From the NCBI RefSeq assembly GCF_000828055.2, contig NZ_CP010523.2, positions 372,001 through 436,000 on the forward strand: 64,000 nucleotides of DNA, read 5' to 3'. The number at the start of each line of letters is the position of its first letter. Position 1 is the first letter of the stretch. Both the position numbers and the translations under genes were made by a program. The notes below the pieces were generated by a model, which was not told where the DNA came from, made no database searches, and worked only from the letters and a program-made list of their open reading frames with translations. The DNA comes from Klebsiella variicola (lineage in GTDB: Bacteria; Pseudomonadota; Gammaproteobacteria; Enterobacterales; Enterobacteriaceae). This document shows, one piece after another, positions 12,250 through 21,542 of this stretch.

Positions 12250-14379
12250 TTAATCTTGCGGGTCAGACGCGGGGAGCAGTACCGGGTTCAGGCAGCTTTC
12301 GTAATATTTCTGAATCTCTTCCATACGCTGGCGATGGCGTTGATAACGACGCAGCGCCTGTACGCCGTGGTAAGCCATGCATCCCAGCATCGACAACAGC
12401 AGCAGCGTAATGCCCAGATAGCGCCACAGTCCGCTGCGGTCGGGGATGCGGTGCAGATTGATATGCTGGGTGCCGTTGGCGTCGGTAAACAGATTGGTGA
12501 CGATCCCTTCGGCGTGGAAAGGGGTATGCATGAGCATACCGGCCAGTCGCCGCAGCTCGCTCCACTGCTCATGTGCCGGATAATCATACAGGCTCACCGC
12601 CGGCCACGGCTGATTGACCAGCACGCTGCCTTCATCGCTGGCGATCAAGAAACCGCCGGGCGCCGGGCTGTTTAGCGCCTGCGCGGCTCGCGAAGTTTCA
12701 CGCATTACAAAGGGGGCGGTGGAAGTGGTCACCAGATTCTCCAGCGACTCCGCGCTGACCGGGCGCAGCAGCACGTTCACGCCGTCCAGTTTTCCGGCGG
12801 TGGCGCGCTTGGTCAGCGCCTCCCAGTTACGGGTATTTCCGAGGTTGACCAGCGCATTCTTCAGGCGCAGGCAGTCATCCTTTGCCGAGCAGAGATCGTT
12901 GGTTTTCAGGACGATATCGCCGAAATCATCCAGCAGCACCATGCCTGATTTCTGAATCGCGGAGCGCAGCGCCGGGCTGACGCGGGAGTCATCGTCGGTT
13001 TCCGGGTGCAGCTGGCGCTGGACGGACTGCATCAGGGCGGTCGCTTTGCTGACAATATCAGACTCCGGCAGCGGCAGAGGAGGGGCGTCGTTCCATACAA
13101 TCTGTGAACAATCGAAAGGCAGGAACGGCGAATCCTCTTTGGCCGACCAGCTACCCGGCGTACGGATATTACACATCCCGGTGCCTGTCAGGCGCAGCGT
13201 ATCGCCAATGCGCACATGGGCTTTTGCCAGCTGGTCGACGGTTGTCGCTTCAATCGTCTGGGCGCCCTTCAACCACGACAGGGTGAACTTAAACGGCATA
13301 TTTAGCGGTACGCTGACCCACAGCATGATCACCACTACCAGCGCGCCGGCGGCGATAATCGCGCTGCGCAGCCAGTACTGTAGTGGGAAGTTTTTCACTT
13401 CATCATGGAGCGACAGGTAGCGTCCCTGGCGGGCCACGTGACGGTTGAGATAGATATCAATATCGGTCTGCTGTCCCAGGTCCTGGGCGATCCATGGCTG
13501 CCAGTGGCGCGGATAGATGAGATCGATAATACCCAGCGAGATGTTATTGATATGTTCCTGATCGTTTTCGCCAAACAGACCCCAGCGTTTGGGAACGCCC
13601 CGCAGGCAGTGAATTTCGCGCAACGCGGCGCGGCGCGGCGGGGCATAGATCCCCCCCACGCCAGCGGCGAGAAGCAGTACCCCCGCGGCCACCAGCCAGG
13701 GGGTAAAAACGGCTGGCCCAATCAGGCTGAAATAAAAGAACAGAAAGGAGGCGACAATCAGGATCGCTTCGCGCAGCCCATCCGGCCGGTTGAGGGCGTG
13801 TTCTTCCCGACTTTCCCGACGGATCTGCCGTAGCTCTACCTGTTCGCTCTCTTCGCCGCGAATGGAGGCCTGGGTGGCCGATGCGCGTTCCAGGGCGTAG
13901 CTTTGCGCCTCCTGACGATAGTCGCTCAGGCTATGTCCGTTAAGGGTGATAACCAGCGGCAGGCTGTCGGTTGGGATCAGCTCAACGCTGTTTTCGTCGT
14001 TGATATGCTGTTCCCAGAACGGCGGCAGATGGACTTCCACCGAATCGAGAAAGTAGCGCCATTTATTCGGCGCGTCGGTAGTGATCCCGTAGCGAGTGAT
14101 GGCTCGCGTCACCGCGTAGACCGTATCACTCTGTTCATTCAGCGCCAAAGCGACGGGCGCGGTCGTTGCGCCGGACGCCGGGACCTGCAGGGTGCGACTG
14201 AGCTCCGCAAGATACTTTTCGATAGCCTGACGCTCATCGGCAGGAAGCGGCCGCGTAGTGGCGTCGCTAAAGGCGTGCAGTAGAGGAAGGCGTCGGCGTC
14301 TGGCGTGAGCGCGGTACCACCATCCGATGAGCAATACGCAGATTAGCAGAGCTGTAAGGAAAATCAGAAAGGTGCCCAT
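12250..14379 (-). CDS. igaA: IgaA, inner-membrane repressor of the Rcs phosphorelay
   Basis: IgaA (YrfF in E. coli) is an essential inner-membrane protein that restrains the Rcs envelope-stress system by acting on RcsD. I take a 709-residue form starting MGTFLIFLTALLICVLLIGW, aligning with the E. coli N-terminus. An N-terminal membrane span is followed by a cytoplasmic part, two spans near residues 205–250, a span near 340–360 (AAGALVVVIMLWVSVPL), a large periplasmic domain with paired cysteines, and a C-terminal span near 655 (LGITLLLLSMLGCMAY). An ATG two codons upstream and a longer frame to 14442 exist, so the start is uncertain by a few residues. Confidence 0.92.
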   Translation of the reverse strand: MGTFLIFLTALLICVLLIGWWYRAHARRRRLPLLHAFSDATTRPLPADERQAIEKYLAELSRTLQVPASGATTAPVALALNEQSDTVYAVTRAITRYGITTDAPNKWRYFLDSVEVHLPPFWEQHINDENSVELIPTDSLPLVITLNGHSLSDYRQEAQSYALERASATQASIRGEESEQVELRQIRRESREEHALNRPDGLREAILIVASFLFFYFSLIGPAVFTPWLVAAGVLLLAAGVGGIYAPPRRAALREIHCLRGVPKRWGLFGENDQEHINNISLGIIDLIYPRHWQPWIAQDLGQQTDIDIYLNRHVARQGRYLSLHDEVKNFPLQYWLRSAIIAAGALVVVIMLWVSVPLNMPFKFTLSWLKGAQTIEATTVDQLAKAHVRIGDTLRLTGTGMCNIRTPGSWSAKEDSPFLPFDCSQIVWNDAPPLPLPESDIVSKATALMQSVQRQLHPETDDDSRVSPALRSAIQKSGMVLLDDFGDIVLKTNDLCSAKDDCLRLKNALVNLGNTRNWEALTKRATAGKLDGVNVLLRPVSAESLENLVTTSTAPFVMRETSRAAQALNSPAPGGFLIASDEGSVLVNQPWPAVSLYDYPAHEQWSELRRLAGMLMHTPFHAEGIVTNLFTDANGTQHINLHRIPDRSGLWRYLGITLLLLSMLGCMAYHGVQALRRYQRHRQRMEEIQKYYESCLNPVLLPASDPQD

Positions 14380-14698
14380 GCCCATCCCATCATAGTTATT
14401 TTTTCTTACGATATCGTCGGTGAACGTGAAGACTAACGTCAAGCTGCAGTGTTAGTGGCGCACCTGGTTACAGGGTAATGAATATGTCTTGCAGCAACGC
14501 ATAAGCTTACCAAAAACGTTAATGCGCAGAAATCGGTAAATTCTCAAACAGAATTCAAGCTATTGACTTTTTTATCTTTATTACTTTCCCCTTTGCCGGT
14601 AAAAGGTTACAACTCTGTAAATAAGTAGCGATTTGGATTGCCGAAAGCGTGTTGCGTATCGCACAATGACTGCTTAATCACAGCATAGACCGATGACA
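14380..14698. other. igaA–nudE divergent intergenic region
   Basis: This region of about 320 bp, AT-rich in its middle, separates the divergent igaA and nudE genes and should hold both promoters. TTGACTTTTTTATC at about 14573 is a candidate −35 element for nudE, but I see no convincing −10 partner. No coding sequence is supported. Confidence 0.4.
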
Positions 14699-15259
14699 AT
14701 GAGCAAATCATTACAAAAACCCACCATTCTCAATGTTGAAACTGTCGCCCGTTCGCGCCTCTTTAATGTCGAAAGCGTCGATCTGGAATTCAGCAACGGT
14801 GTGCGTCGCGTTTATGAACGTATGCGGCCATCCACCCGTGAAGCGGTGATGATTGTGCCGATTGTTGATGATCACATTATTTTGATTCGCGAGTATGCCG
14901 TCGGCACGGAATCCTACGAGCTGGGTTTCTCCAAAGGGCTGATTGACCCGGGTGAAACCGTGGATGAAGCAGCGAATCGCGAGCTGAAAGAAGAGGTTGG
15001 CTTTGGCGCCAATAAGCTGACGTTTCTGAAGAAGCTCAGTATGGCCCCCTCTTACTTCTCCAGCAAAATGAATATCCTGGTGGCGGAAGACCTCTATCCT
15101 GAGTCACTGCCGGGCGATGAACCTGAGCCGCTGCCGCAGGTGCGCTGGCCGCTGGCGCAGCTGATGTCGCTGCTGGATGAAGAAGATTTTAACGAAGCCC
15201 GTAACGTCAGCGCGCTGTTTTTAGTGCGCGAGTGGCTGCTGGCTCAGGGCCGGCTCTGA
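14699..15259 (+). CDS. nudE: Nudix hydrolase NudE (ADP-compounds hydrolase)
   Basis: NudE hydrolyses ADP-ribose, NADH and diadenosine polyphosphates, clearing reactive nucleotides. The 186-residue protein starts MSKSLQKPTILNVETVARSR. The Nudix box GLIDPGETVDEAANRELK continues into EEVGF around residues 80–102, with the catalytic REXXEE glutamates intact. An in-frame ATG two codons upstream gives MTMSKS; I use the second because it matches the family start. The gene is monocistronic, with a terminator 25 bp past the stop codon shared with convergent mrcA. Confidence 0.95.
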   Translation: MSKSLQKPTILNVETVARSRLFNVESVDLEFSNGVRRVYERMRPSTREAVMIVPIVDDHIILIREYAVGTESYELGFSKGLIDPGETVDEAANRELKEEVGFGANKLTFLKKLSMAPSYFSSKMNILVAEDLYPESLPGDEPEPLPQVRWPLAQLMSLLDEEDFNEARNVSALFLVREWLLAQGRL

Positions 15260-15284
15260 GAGAAAGCGCGCCGTTAGCAGCAAT

Positions 15285-15311
15285 AAAAAAGCGCCCGCAG
15301 GCGCTTTTTTT
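15285..15311. terminator. Bidirectional terminator between nudE and mrcA
   Basis: AAAAAA-GCGCC-CGCA-GGCGC-TTTTTTT has A and T tracts flanking a GC stem and lies between the convergent stop codons of nudE and mrcA. Confidence 0.9.
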
Positions 15312-15312
15312 G

Positions 15313-17871
15313 TCAGAACAGTTCGTGGGTTTCACCACCGCCGTCAGTCAGGGTGGTGCCCACCTCATGGACCGCCTGCTGCGTGGGCTGGGTTCCTTCA
15401 ATGAAGTATTCCGCGCGGCTGTTGCCCCCGTTAGCCAACTGACCAGTGCTGCGGTCGATATTCACCGTGACGATCCCCGGCGGCGGGGTTAACGGCTCTT
15501 CCGGCACCCCCTCCAGCACGCTCTTCATAAAGCTGTCCCAGGCCGGCTGGGCACTTTTAGCACCCCCCTCATAGCCGGAGATCTGATCTTTAATCGCCCC
15601 GGAGGCGGTGGTGCGGCCAAGATCGCGACGATGATCGTCAAAGCCGATCCATACCGAAGTCACTACACCTGGGCCGTAGCCTGAGAACCAGGCATCCTTC
15701 GAGCTGTTGGTGGTCCCGGTTTTCCCGCCGATGTCATGCCGCTGCAGATCGCGTCCGGCACGCCAGCCGGTTCCCATCCAGCCCGGTTCGCCAAAGATGT
15801 TGCTGTTCAGTGCGCTTTTTATCAGGAACGACAGCGGCGTGTTAATCACATGCGGCGCGTATTCCTGGGCGCCGCTCTGTGCAACCAGCGACTGGTTGGC
15901 CTGCTCCAGCTGCGGCTGTGGCGGCACGTTGCCGTTCTGCGGTTCCGTCGAGGTGGCGACATCTTCCACATCTTTATTTTCCAGCACGTTGGATTTTGGC
16001 GTATCACCGTAAATGACCGGTAAATCACACTGCGGGCAGGCGATTTTCGGACGTTCTTCGAAGAGAACGCCGCCCTGATCATTCTCAATCTTACTGATAA
16101 AGAACGGGTTGACCAGGAAGCCGCCGTTGGCCATCACCGAATATCCGCGGGCAACCTGCAGGGGCGTAAAGGAGGCGGAGCCCAGGGCCAGCGATTCTGT
16201 GTGGACAATGTTTTGCGCCGGGAAGCCAAAGCGCTGCAGATACTCGGCGGCATAGTCAACGCCCATGGCGCGCATAGCGCGCACCATCACCACGTTTTTC
16301 GACTGTCCAAGCCCCTGGCGTAAACGAATCGGACCGGCATACTGCGGCGGCGAGTTCTTCGGCCGCCAGTCGGATCCTGCGCCTGCGTCCCAGCGCGAGA
16401 TCGGCACATCGTTGAGCATACTGGCCAGCGTTAAGCCTTTATCCATCGCGGCGGTATAGAGGAACGGCTTAATGTTGGAGCCGACCTGACGCAGCGCCTG
16501 AGTGGCGCGGTTGAACTTGCTCTGGTTAAAGTCAAACCCGCCGACGAGAGCAATAATCGCGCCGTTTTGCGGATTAATGGAGACCAGCGCTGAGTTGACG
16601 TCCGGGACCTGTGACAGCCACCAGCCGTCAGCCACTTTACGAACCCAGATCTGCTGCCCGGCCTGCAGGACGTCGTTGACTTTACGCGGGGTCGCCCCCT
16701 GCTGCGTATCCGAGATAAAGCGCCGGGCCCAGCGCACGCCGTCCATCGTCAGAGAAACCGAGTCGCCGTTAGCCAACAGCGCGACGGCCTCCTGGGCATT
16801 CGCGGAAGTGACCACCGCCGGGAAAAGCGGGCCGTAGCCAGACTGACGCTTCAGCGAGTCGATGATTTTCTTCGTCTCCCACGGCGTTTCACCGACTTTC
16901 CACAGCACGCTGGCCGGGCCGCGGTAGCCGTGACGCATATCGTAATCCAGCACGTTATTGCGTACCGCCTGCTGGGCTGCCTGCTGATTCTTGCGAGTAA
17001 TGGTGGTGTAAACCCGGTAGCCATCTTCATAGGCCTGCTCGCCGTAGCGATTCACCATCTCCTGGCGCACCATTTCGCTCAGGTAAGGGGCGGAGAAAGC
17101 GATTTTCGGCGCGTGATAGCTTGCGTCGATCGCTTCGCTGCGCGCCTCATCATATTGCGCCTGGGTGATGTACCCCTCGCTCAACATACGCGACAGCACC
17201 ACGTTGCGACGGGCGGTCGCGCGATCCATGGAATAGAGCGGGTTAAAGGTAGAAGGCGCTTTCGGCAGACCGGCAATCACCGCCATCTCACTCAGGGTCA
17301 ACTGGTCGATAGGTTTGCCAAAATAGACCTGCGCCGCGGCGCCGACGCCATAGGCGCGGTAGCCGAGGTAGATCTTGTTCAGATACAGCTCAAGGATTTC
17401 ATCTTTGTTCAGCAACTGCTCGATGCGGATAGCCAGAAAGGCCTCTTTAATCTTACGCATCAACGTCTTCTCGGGGCTGAGGAAGAAGTTACGTGCTAAC
17501 TGCTGGGTGATGGTGCTGGCGCCCTGGGAGGCATGGCCTGAAAACATCGCCACGCTGGCGGCGCGGAAAATACCCACCGGATCGACGCCGTGGTGCTCAT
17601 AGAAACGGCTGTCTTCAGTGGCGATAAACGCTTTCACCAGCTCGGGGGGAATTTGCTGCAGCGTCACAGGGATACGGCGTTTTTCGCCATATTGCGCAAT
17701 AAGCTCACCGTCGGCGCTATAGACCTGCATCGGGATCTGCAAACGCACATCCTTCAGGGTTGCGACGTCGGGGAGTTGCGGCTCTATGTATTTGTAGAGG
17801 CCAAAAATCGAGCCTGCTCCCAGCAGTACGCAACAGACTGCAAGGATCAATAGATACTTTACGAACTTCAC
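15313..17871 (-). CDS. mrcA: Penicillin-binding protein 1A
   Basis: PBP1A is a bifunctional class A murein synthase, polymerising glycan strands and cross-linking peptides in the periplasm while anchored in the inner membrane. The 852 residues match the E. coli length. There is an N-terminal membrane anchor (residues about 5–28), a GT51 transglycosylase domain with the catalytic ATEDSRFYEHHGVD motif near residue 85, and a transpeptidase domain with the SxxK serine in VGSNIKPFLYTAAMD, an SKN-type motif in GLGQSKNVV, and KTGTTNSSKDAW. It is transcribed divergently from hofM, as in E. coli. Confidence 0.98.
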   Translation of the reverse strand: MKFVKYLLILAVCCVLLGAGSIFGLYKYIEPQLPDVATLKDVRLQIPMQVYSADGELIAQYGEKRRIPVTLQQIPPELVKAFIATEDSRFYEHHGVDPVGIFRAASVAMFSGHASQGASTITQQLARNFFLSPEKTLMRKIKEAFLAIRIEQLLNKDEILELYLNKIYLGYRAYGVGAAAQVYFGKPIDQLTLSEMAVIAGLPKAPSTFNPLYSMDRATARRNVVLSRMLSEGYITQAQYDEARSEAIDASYHAPKIAFSAPYLSEMVRQEMVNRYGEQAYEDGYRVYTTITRKNQQAAQQAVRNNVLDYDMRHGYRGPASVLWKVGETPWETKKIIDSLKRQSGYGPLFPAVVTSANAQEAVALLANGDSVSLTMDGVRWARRFISDTQQGATPRKVNDVLQAGQQIWVRKVADGWWLSQVPDVNSALVSINPQNGAIIALVGGFDFNQSKFNRATQALRQVGSNIKPFLYTAAMDKGLTLASMLNDVPISRWDAGAGSDWRPKNSPPQYAGPIRLRQGLGQSKNVVMVRAMRAMGVDYAAEYLQRFGFPAQNIVHTESLALGSASFTPLQVARGYSVMANGGFLVNPFFISKIENDQGGVLFEERPKIACPQCDLPVIYGDTPKSNVLENKDVEDVATSTEPQNGNVPPQPQLEQANQSLVAQSGAQEYAPHVINTPLSFLIKSALNSNIFGEPGWMGTGWRAGRDLQRHDIGGKTGTTNSSKDAWFSGYGPGVVTSVWIGFDDHRRDLGRTTASGAIKDQISGYEGGAKSAQPAWDSFMKSVLEGVPEEPLTPPPGIVTVNIDRSTGQLANGGNSRAEYFIEGTQPTQQAVHEVGTTLTDGGGETHELF

Positions 17872-17989
17872 CGGTGTTTTCCCATTTAGTTTTATTTGGG
17901 CAGTTTATAAACAAACGCGCGGTAGTATAAAGGCAAGCCAGGTGCATTGATATAGCCGGACAGTTTTGCCGGATAAGGAGATCGTAAGC

Positions 17990-18790
17990 ATGGCTTTCAG
18001 AAACTGGCGGATCGGAATGCATATCCAGCAGGATAGCATCGCCATTGTCGCGCTATTGCATGAACGCTCACACTGGGCGCTGCGCCGCTGGTGGCGTATT
18101 CCGCTGCCGCCAGGCCTGGTACGGCAGGGGATGGTGGTGGACGTCAGCGCCCTTGGCGCACAGCTTAGCGCCTGGCGGCGGGAGCTACCGGTGCAGCATC
18201 AGGTCAGTATCGCTTTCCCCGCCGTTCGCACGCTGCAAAAGCGCCTGCCGTATCCCCAGTTCGCCCTGCGGGATCGTGAACAGGCGACGTGGATAGCCAG
18301 CGCGATGACCCAGCAACTGGCGATGCCCGCCGCCTCCTTAAGCATTGATTATGCTCCCACCTCGCGGGATGACGGTTGGCAGGTCACGGCGGCGCAGCGG
18401 CTGGACATCAATGTCCTGCGGGCGCTGGCAGGACGGCTACGACTGCGGGTAGCGGCCATCGTGCCGGATGCCAGCGCGCTCGGCGCGTTTGTCCCCTTGC
18501 TGAACCCGCAGTCGCAGGGCCTCGCGTGGCGGGATGAAAATCACTGGCTATGGGCGACGCAGGAGGCCTGGGGTTGTGTCACCTGCGATGAGGTGAAGTC
18601 GTTAAGCCAGCTGGCGGAGCAGCTTCAGGTTCCTTTGCGTCTGTGCGCTGACGCTGGCGACGAGGCCAGCAACTTAGATGTCTGGCAGGTCATTCACCGC
18701 CGGCAGCCTCCTCTGCCGGTCGATGGCGATCGCTACGCTATCGCCCTTGGGCTGGCGCTGGGGAGTGAACACCATGACGCATGCCGTTAA
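17990..18790 (+). CDS. hofM: HofM, PilM-like pilus assembly/DNA utilization protein
   Basis: HofM is the E. coli-type counterpart of PilM, the actin-like cytoplasmic protein of type IV pilus assembly; in E. coli the hof genes are needed to use external DNA as a nutrient. The 266-residue product starts MAFRNWRIGMHIQQDSIAIV after AAGGAG at 17975–17980. Similarity to E. coli HofM is moderate but runs end to end, with LAWRDENHWLWAT and the C-terminal RQPPLP…AIALGLALG the clearest blocks. It is first of the hofMNOPQ cluster and overlaps hofN by 17 bp. Confidence 0.88.
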   Translation: MAFRNWRIGMHIQQDSIAIVALLHERSHWALRRWWRIPLPPGLVRQGMVVDVSALGAQLSAWRRELPVQHQVSIAFPAVRTLQKRLPYPQFALRDREQATWIASAMTQQLAMPAASLSIDYAPTSRDDGWQVTAAQRLDINVLRALAGRLRLRVAAIVPDASALGAFVPLLNPQSQGLAWRDENHWLWATQEAWGCVTCDEVKSLSQLAEQLQVPLRLCADAGDEASNLDVWQVIHRRQPPLPVDGDRYAIALGLALGSEHHDACR

Positions 18791-19307
18791 TCTTCTCCCC
18801 TGGCGCGACCTGCGGCGGCGCCAGCGCCTGCGCTTCATCCTGCTGATTGCTACCGGCATTATGCTGCTGGGATTGATGATCCTGCAGGTATGTCGCACGG
18901 TCCGTCTGCAGCATCTCGCCCTGGCGACACTCCACGTGACGGCCGACGCGCAGTTGCTCGCCTCGCTTAAACAGCGCGAGCTTCCAATGCGCGAGGCGTG
19001 GCAGCAGCACCAGCGTCATCGTCAACAGCAACGGCGTAGAGCGGCGATCGCCGCCTGGCAACCCAGGCTGCTGGCGCTGGCGGCAGATCTGCCCGCGCAG
19101 GCGTGGCTGACGCGGCTGGATTACCAGGGCGCGGTTCTGACCGTGAACGGCCTGGCCCTCAACCTTCAGGCGCTGGCCGGACTGGAGCGCATTCTGACCA
19201 ATGTGGCGGGATTCGCGCCGGCAAAAGCGGGCGGAACGCAGCGCGACGCCGAGGGACGCTGGCAGTTCAGCTTTACCCTCGCAGAAGAGCGTGCCGATGT
19301 GGATTAG
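18774..19307 (+). CDS. hofN: HofN, PilN-like fimbrial assembly protein
   Basis: HofN resembles PilN, a bitopic inner-membrane component of the type IV pilus alignment complex. The 177-residue protein begins MTHAVNLLPWRDLRRRQRLR, with the NLLPWR motif that PilN proteins use to contact PilM. One membrane span (FILLIATGIMLLGLMILQV, about residues 20–38) is followed by a Gln/Arg-rich coiled-coil stretch and a periplasmic domain ending DAEGRWQFSFTL. The start lies inside the end of hofM, so translation is probably coupled; hofO overlaps its end by 11 bp. Confidence 0.86.
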   Translation: MTHAVNLLPWRDLRRRQRLRFILLIATGIMLLGLMILQVCRTVRLQHLALATLHVTADAQLLASLKQRELPMREAWQQHQRHRQQQRRRAAIAAWQPRLLALAADLPAQAWLTRLDYQGAVLTVNGLALNLQALAGLERILTNVAGFAPAKAGGTQRDAEGRWQFSFTLAEERADVD

Positions 19308-19725
19308 CAGCCGGCGCAGCCAGGCGGTGCTGCTGGCCCTGCTCGCGATGGGGGGGCTGGGCTTCGGCGTTACGCTCTGGTGCGCTGCCGGGCCGCCGCT
19401 GGCGGCTGTGTCCCGCGACCCCGTCCTGCAAACGCAGTGGCGCCGGGTGATGGCATTGCGCATGCCTGCCGGTGAAATCCCAGTGGAGGGCATCGACAAG
19501 CAGCCGTTTTCGCCGATAGCCATTCCGCTTGCCGGGGTGAAGCTTATCGCCTGGCGACCTCAGGGTAGCGGGGGCGAGATGGAGCTGACCCTGCCCTGGC
19601 AGACGCTGCCCGCGTTTTTTTCCTGGCTGGCGCGCTGCGGGATGAACCCGCGATCGTTCTCGCTGGAGCGTGAGGCGCAGATGCTCCGCCTGCGTTTGCA
19701 ACTGGAGGCGGAAGATGGGACGTAA
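19297..19725 (+). CDS. hofO: HofO, PilO-like protein
   Basis: HofO occupies the PilO position in the hof cluster. The 142-residue product begins MWISSRRSQAVLLALLAMGG with one N-terminal membrane span (residues about 9–28) and a short periplasmic domain. Primary similarity to E. coli HofO is low and mainly in the second half (PFSPIAIPLAGVKLIAW, FSLEREAQMLRLRLQLE), so assignment rests on position, size and topology as well as sequence. It overlaps hofN by 11 bp and hofP by 11 bp, giving an unbroken chain of overlapping frames. Confidence 0.8.
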   Translation: MWISSRRSQAVLLALLAMGGLGFGVTLWCAAGPPLAAVSRDPVLQTQWRRVMALRMPAGEIPVEGIDKQPFSPIAIPLAGVKLIAWRPQGSGGEMELTLPWQTLPAFFSWLARCGMNPRSFSLEREAQMLRLRLQLEAEDGT

Positions 19726-20095
19726 ACGCTGGGCTTTACTGTGGCTGCCGCTGTCGCTGCTGGCGGCCGAGCGCGATCCTTTTCAGCCGGTAGAGGATCC
19801 CTGCCGCACGGCGCAACTATCACAATGGCGCTATGGCGGCGCGGCCGGGGATGGCGCAGGCTGGACGGGGTTTCTGCAGGACGGGAGCGGCAAATGGCGG
19901 CGGGTGCGCATGGATGATCAATTGCCCACGGGCTGGCGGGTGAGCCGGCTGACGACCGGCGAGCTGGAGATCGTCACGCCTGCGGGGTGTGAACCGCCAG
20001 CGTGGCGCTGGCAACGTGAAGGGAAACAATATGATGCGATGGATAAGCCTACTGCTTCTGCTGCTGCCGCTGGCGGCGGGCGCCGCCCGAAATGA
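19715..20095 (+). CDS. hofP: HofP, PilP-like protein
   Basis: HofP is the PilP-position protein of the cluster, expected to link the inner-membrane PilN/PilO pair to the secretin. The 126-residue product has a hydrophobic start (MGRKRWALLWLPLSLLAAE) that could be a signal or anchor, then RDPFQPVEDPCRTAQLSQWR, matching E. coli HofP, and CEPPAWRWQREGK near the end. Two cysteines (in DPCRT and GCEPP) are conserved with E. coli. The last 22 codons overlap hofQ in another frame; this tail is Ala/Gly-rich (ASAAAAGGGRRPK). Confidence 0.8.
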   Translation: MGRKRWALLWLPLSLLAAERDPFQPVEDPCRTAQLSQWRYGGAAGDGAGWTGFLQDGSGKWRRVRMDDQLPTGWRVSRLTTGELEIVTPAGCEPPAWRWQREGKQYDAMDKPTASAAAAGGGRRPK

Positions 20096-21272
20096 AAAGA
20101 CAATTTCGCTGGTGGTTGATGACGCGCCGGTGGCTCATGTGCTGCAAGCGCTGGCCGAAATGAACCACAAGAACCTTGTTGTGGCGCCGGACGTTAGCGG
20201 TACGCTCTCCCTGCATCTGCAAACGGTCCCCTGGACCCAGGCGCTGCGGGCGGTGGCGGATAGCGCAGGCCTCTCTTTGCAACAGCAGGGGACGGTCATC
20301 TACGCGCATACCCAGGCCTGGCAAAAGGCGAATCAGGCGCAGCGTGAAGCGGAACAGGAGAAACGCCTGCAGAACCTGCCCCTGCAGGCCGAGAACGTGA
20401 CCCTGCACTATGCCGATGCCGAGGAGCTGGCTAAAACGGGCGGTAAGTTGCTTAGCGCCAGGGGGCACCTGATGGCGGACAAACGGACCAACCGTCTGCT
20501 GATCCGCGATGATGCCCGGCATCTGCCGGCGTTGAAAGCCTGGGCGCAGGAGATGGATTTGCCCGTCGGACAGGTGGAGCTGGCCGCTCATATCGTGTCG
20601 ATGAGCGAAACCAGCCTTCGCGAGCTGGGGGTGAAGTGGCGGCTGGCGGAGGCCGGAGGCTCGCCGGGATCAGGACAAATTACCACCCTGAGCAGCGATA
20701 TGTCGGTGAACGATGCCAGCACCCGTGCGGGGTTTAACATCGGCAAGATTAACGGTCGCTTACTCGAACTGGAACTTTCCGCGCTGGAGCGCAAGCAGCA
20801 GGTCGATATTATCGCCAGCCCTCGTTTGCTGGCCTCGCATATGCAGCCCGCCAGCATCAAGCAGGGGAGCGAGATCCCCTATCAGGTTTCCAGCGGTGAA
20901 AGCGGCGCCACGTCGGTGGAGTTTAAAGAGGCCGTGCTGGGCATGGAGGTGACGCCGACGGTGCTGCAGCAGGGGAGAGTGCGGCTGAAGCTGCGGATCA
21001 GCGAAAATACGCCGGGTCAGGTGCTGAAGCAGGAAAATGGCGAGGCGCTGGCCATTGATAAACAAGAGATAGAGACCCAGGTGGAAGTTCGCAGCGGCGA
21101 GACGTTAGCGTTGGGCGGCATCTTTTCGCAGAAAAACAAAACCGCCCGCGACAGCGTCCCGCTGCTTGGCGATATCCCGGTGCTGGGGCGTCTGTTTCGT
21201 CGCGACGGGAAAGATAATGAACGCCGTGAACTGGTTGTCTTTATTACGCCACGGATTCTGGCGGTACGTTAA
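20031..21272 (+). CDS. hofQ: HofQ, outer-membrane secretin
   Basis: HofQ is a PilQ/ComE-type secretin, forming the outer-membrane channel for DNA uptake in related systems. The 413-residue product begins with a signal peptide (MMRWISLLLLLLPLAAGAA), an N-terminal secretin/TonB-like short domain (VVDDAPVAHVLQALAEM), an N-domain (ADKRTNRLLIRDD region), and a C-terminal secretin domain with VPLLGDIPVLGRLFRRDG and the ending RRELVVFITPRIL. The C-terminal half is very close to E. coli HofQ. The start could be either of two adjacent ATGs (20031 or 20034). The first 65 bp overlap hofP. Confidence 0.93.
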   Translation: MMRWISLLLLLLPLAAGAARNEKTISLVVDDAPVAHVLQALAEMNHKNLVVAPDVSGTLSLHLQTVPWTQALRAVADSAGLSLQQQGTVIYAHTQAWQKANQAQREAEQEKRLQNLPLQAENVTLHYADAEELAKTGGKLLSARGHLMADKRTNRLLIRDDARHLPALKAWAQEMDLPVGQVELAAHIVSMSETSLRELGVKWRLAEAGGSPGSGQITTLSSDMSVNDASTRAGFNIGKINGRLLELELSALERKQQVDIIASPRLLASHMQPASIKQGSEIPYQVSSGESGATSVEFKEAVLGMEVTPTVLQQGRVRLKLRISENTPGQVLKQENGEALAIDKQEIETQVEVRSGETLALGGIFSQKNKTARDSVPLLGDIPVLGRLFRRDGKDNERRELVVFITPRILAVR

Positions 21273-21305
21273 GCAGGTTTTTCATGCTAAACACGTTTCA
21301 GGTGT

Positions 21306-21334
21306 TTGACGTGAGGACGGATTTAGCATACAAG
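21306..21334 (+). promoter_or_regulatory. Putative aroK promoter
   Basis: TTGACG, a 17-bp spacer and TACAAG give a 5/6 and 4/6 match to the sigma-70 −35 and −10 elements, about 205 bp upstream of aroK. The rest of the 270-bp hofQ–aroK gap shows no supported gene. Confidence 0.45.
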
Positions 21335-21542
21335 GGGTACCGATTTGAGAGTCGGGTACGACATCAATCCTCCCTTTATTGTCCGGCGATTTTATTCAGT
21401 TGCCAAACCAGCCGGAGTATTGAGATAATTTTTAGTCTGACTCTCGCTCTATTGCATATGAGGTTTCAGTTCATGCCCTGCGGCGCTGGGTGTCTGCGAA
21501 GCGGGTTTATCATTAACGAATAGTCTTAGTAGTACCGAAAAA

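Noticed and set aside
21284-21523. 79-codon frame in the hofQ–aroK gap
   Set aside because: No family resemblance or convincing ribosome-binding site; the aroK promoter lies in it.
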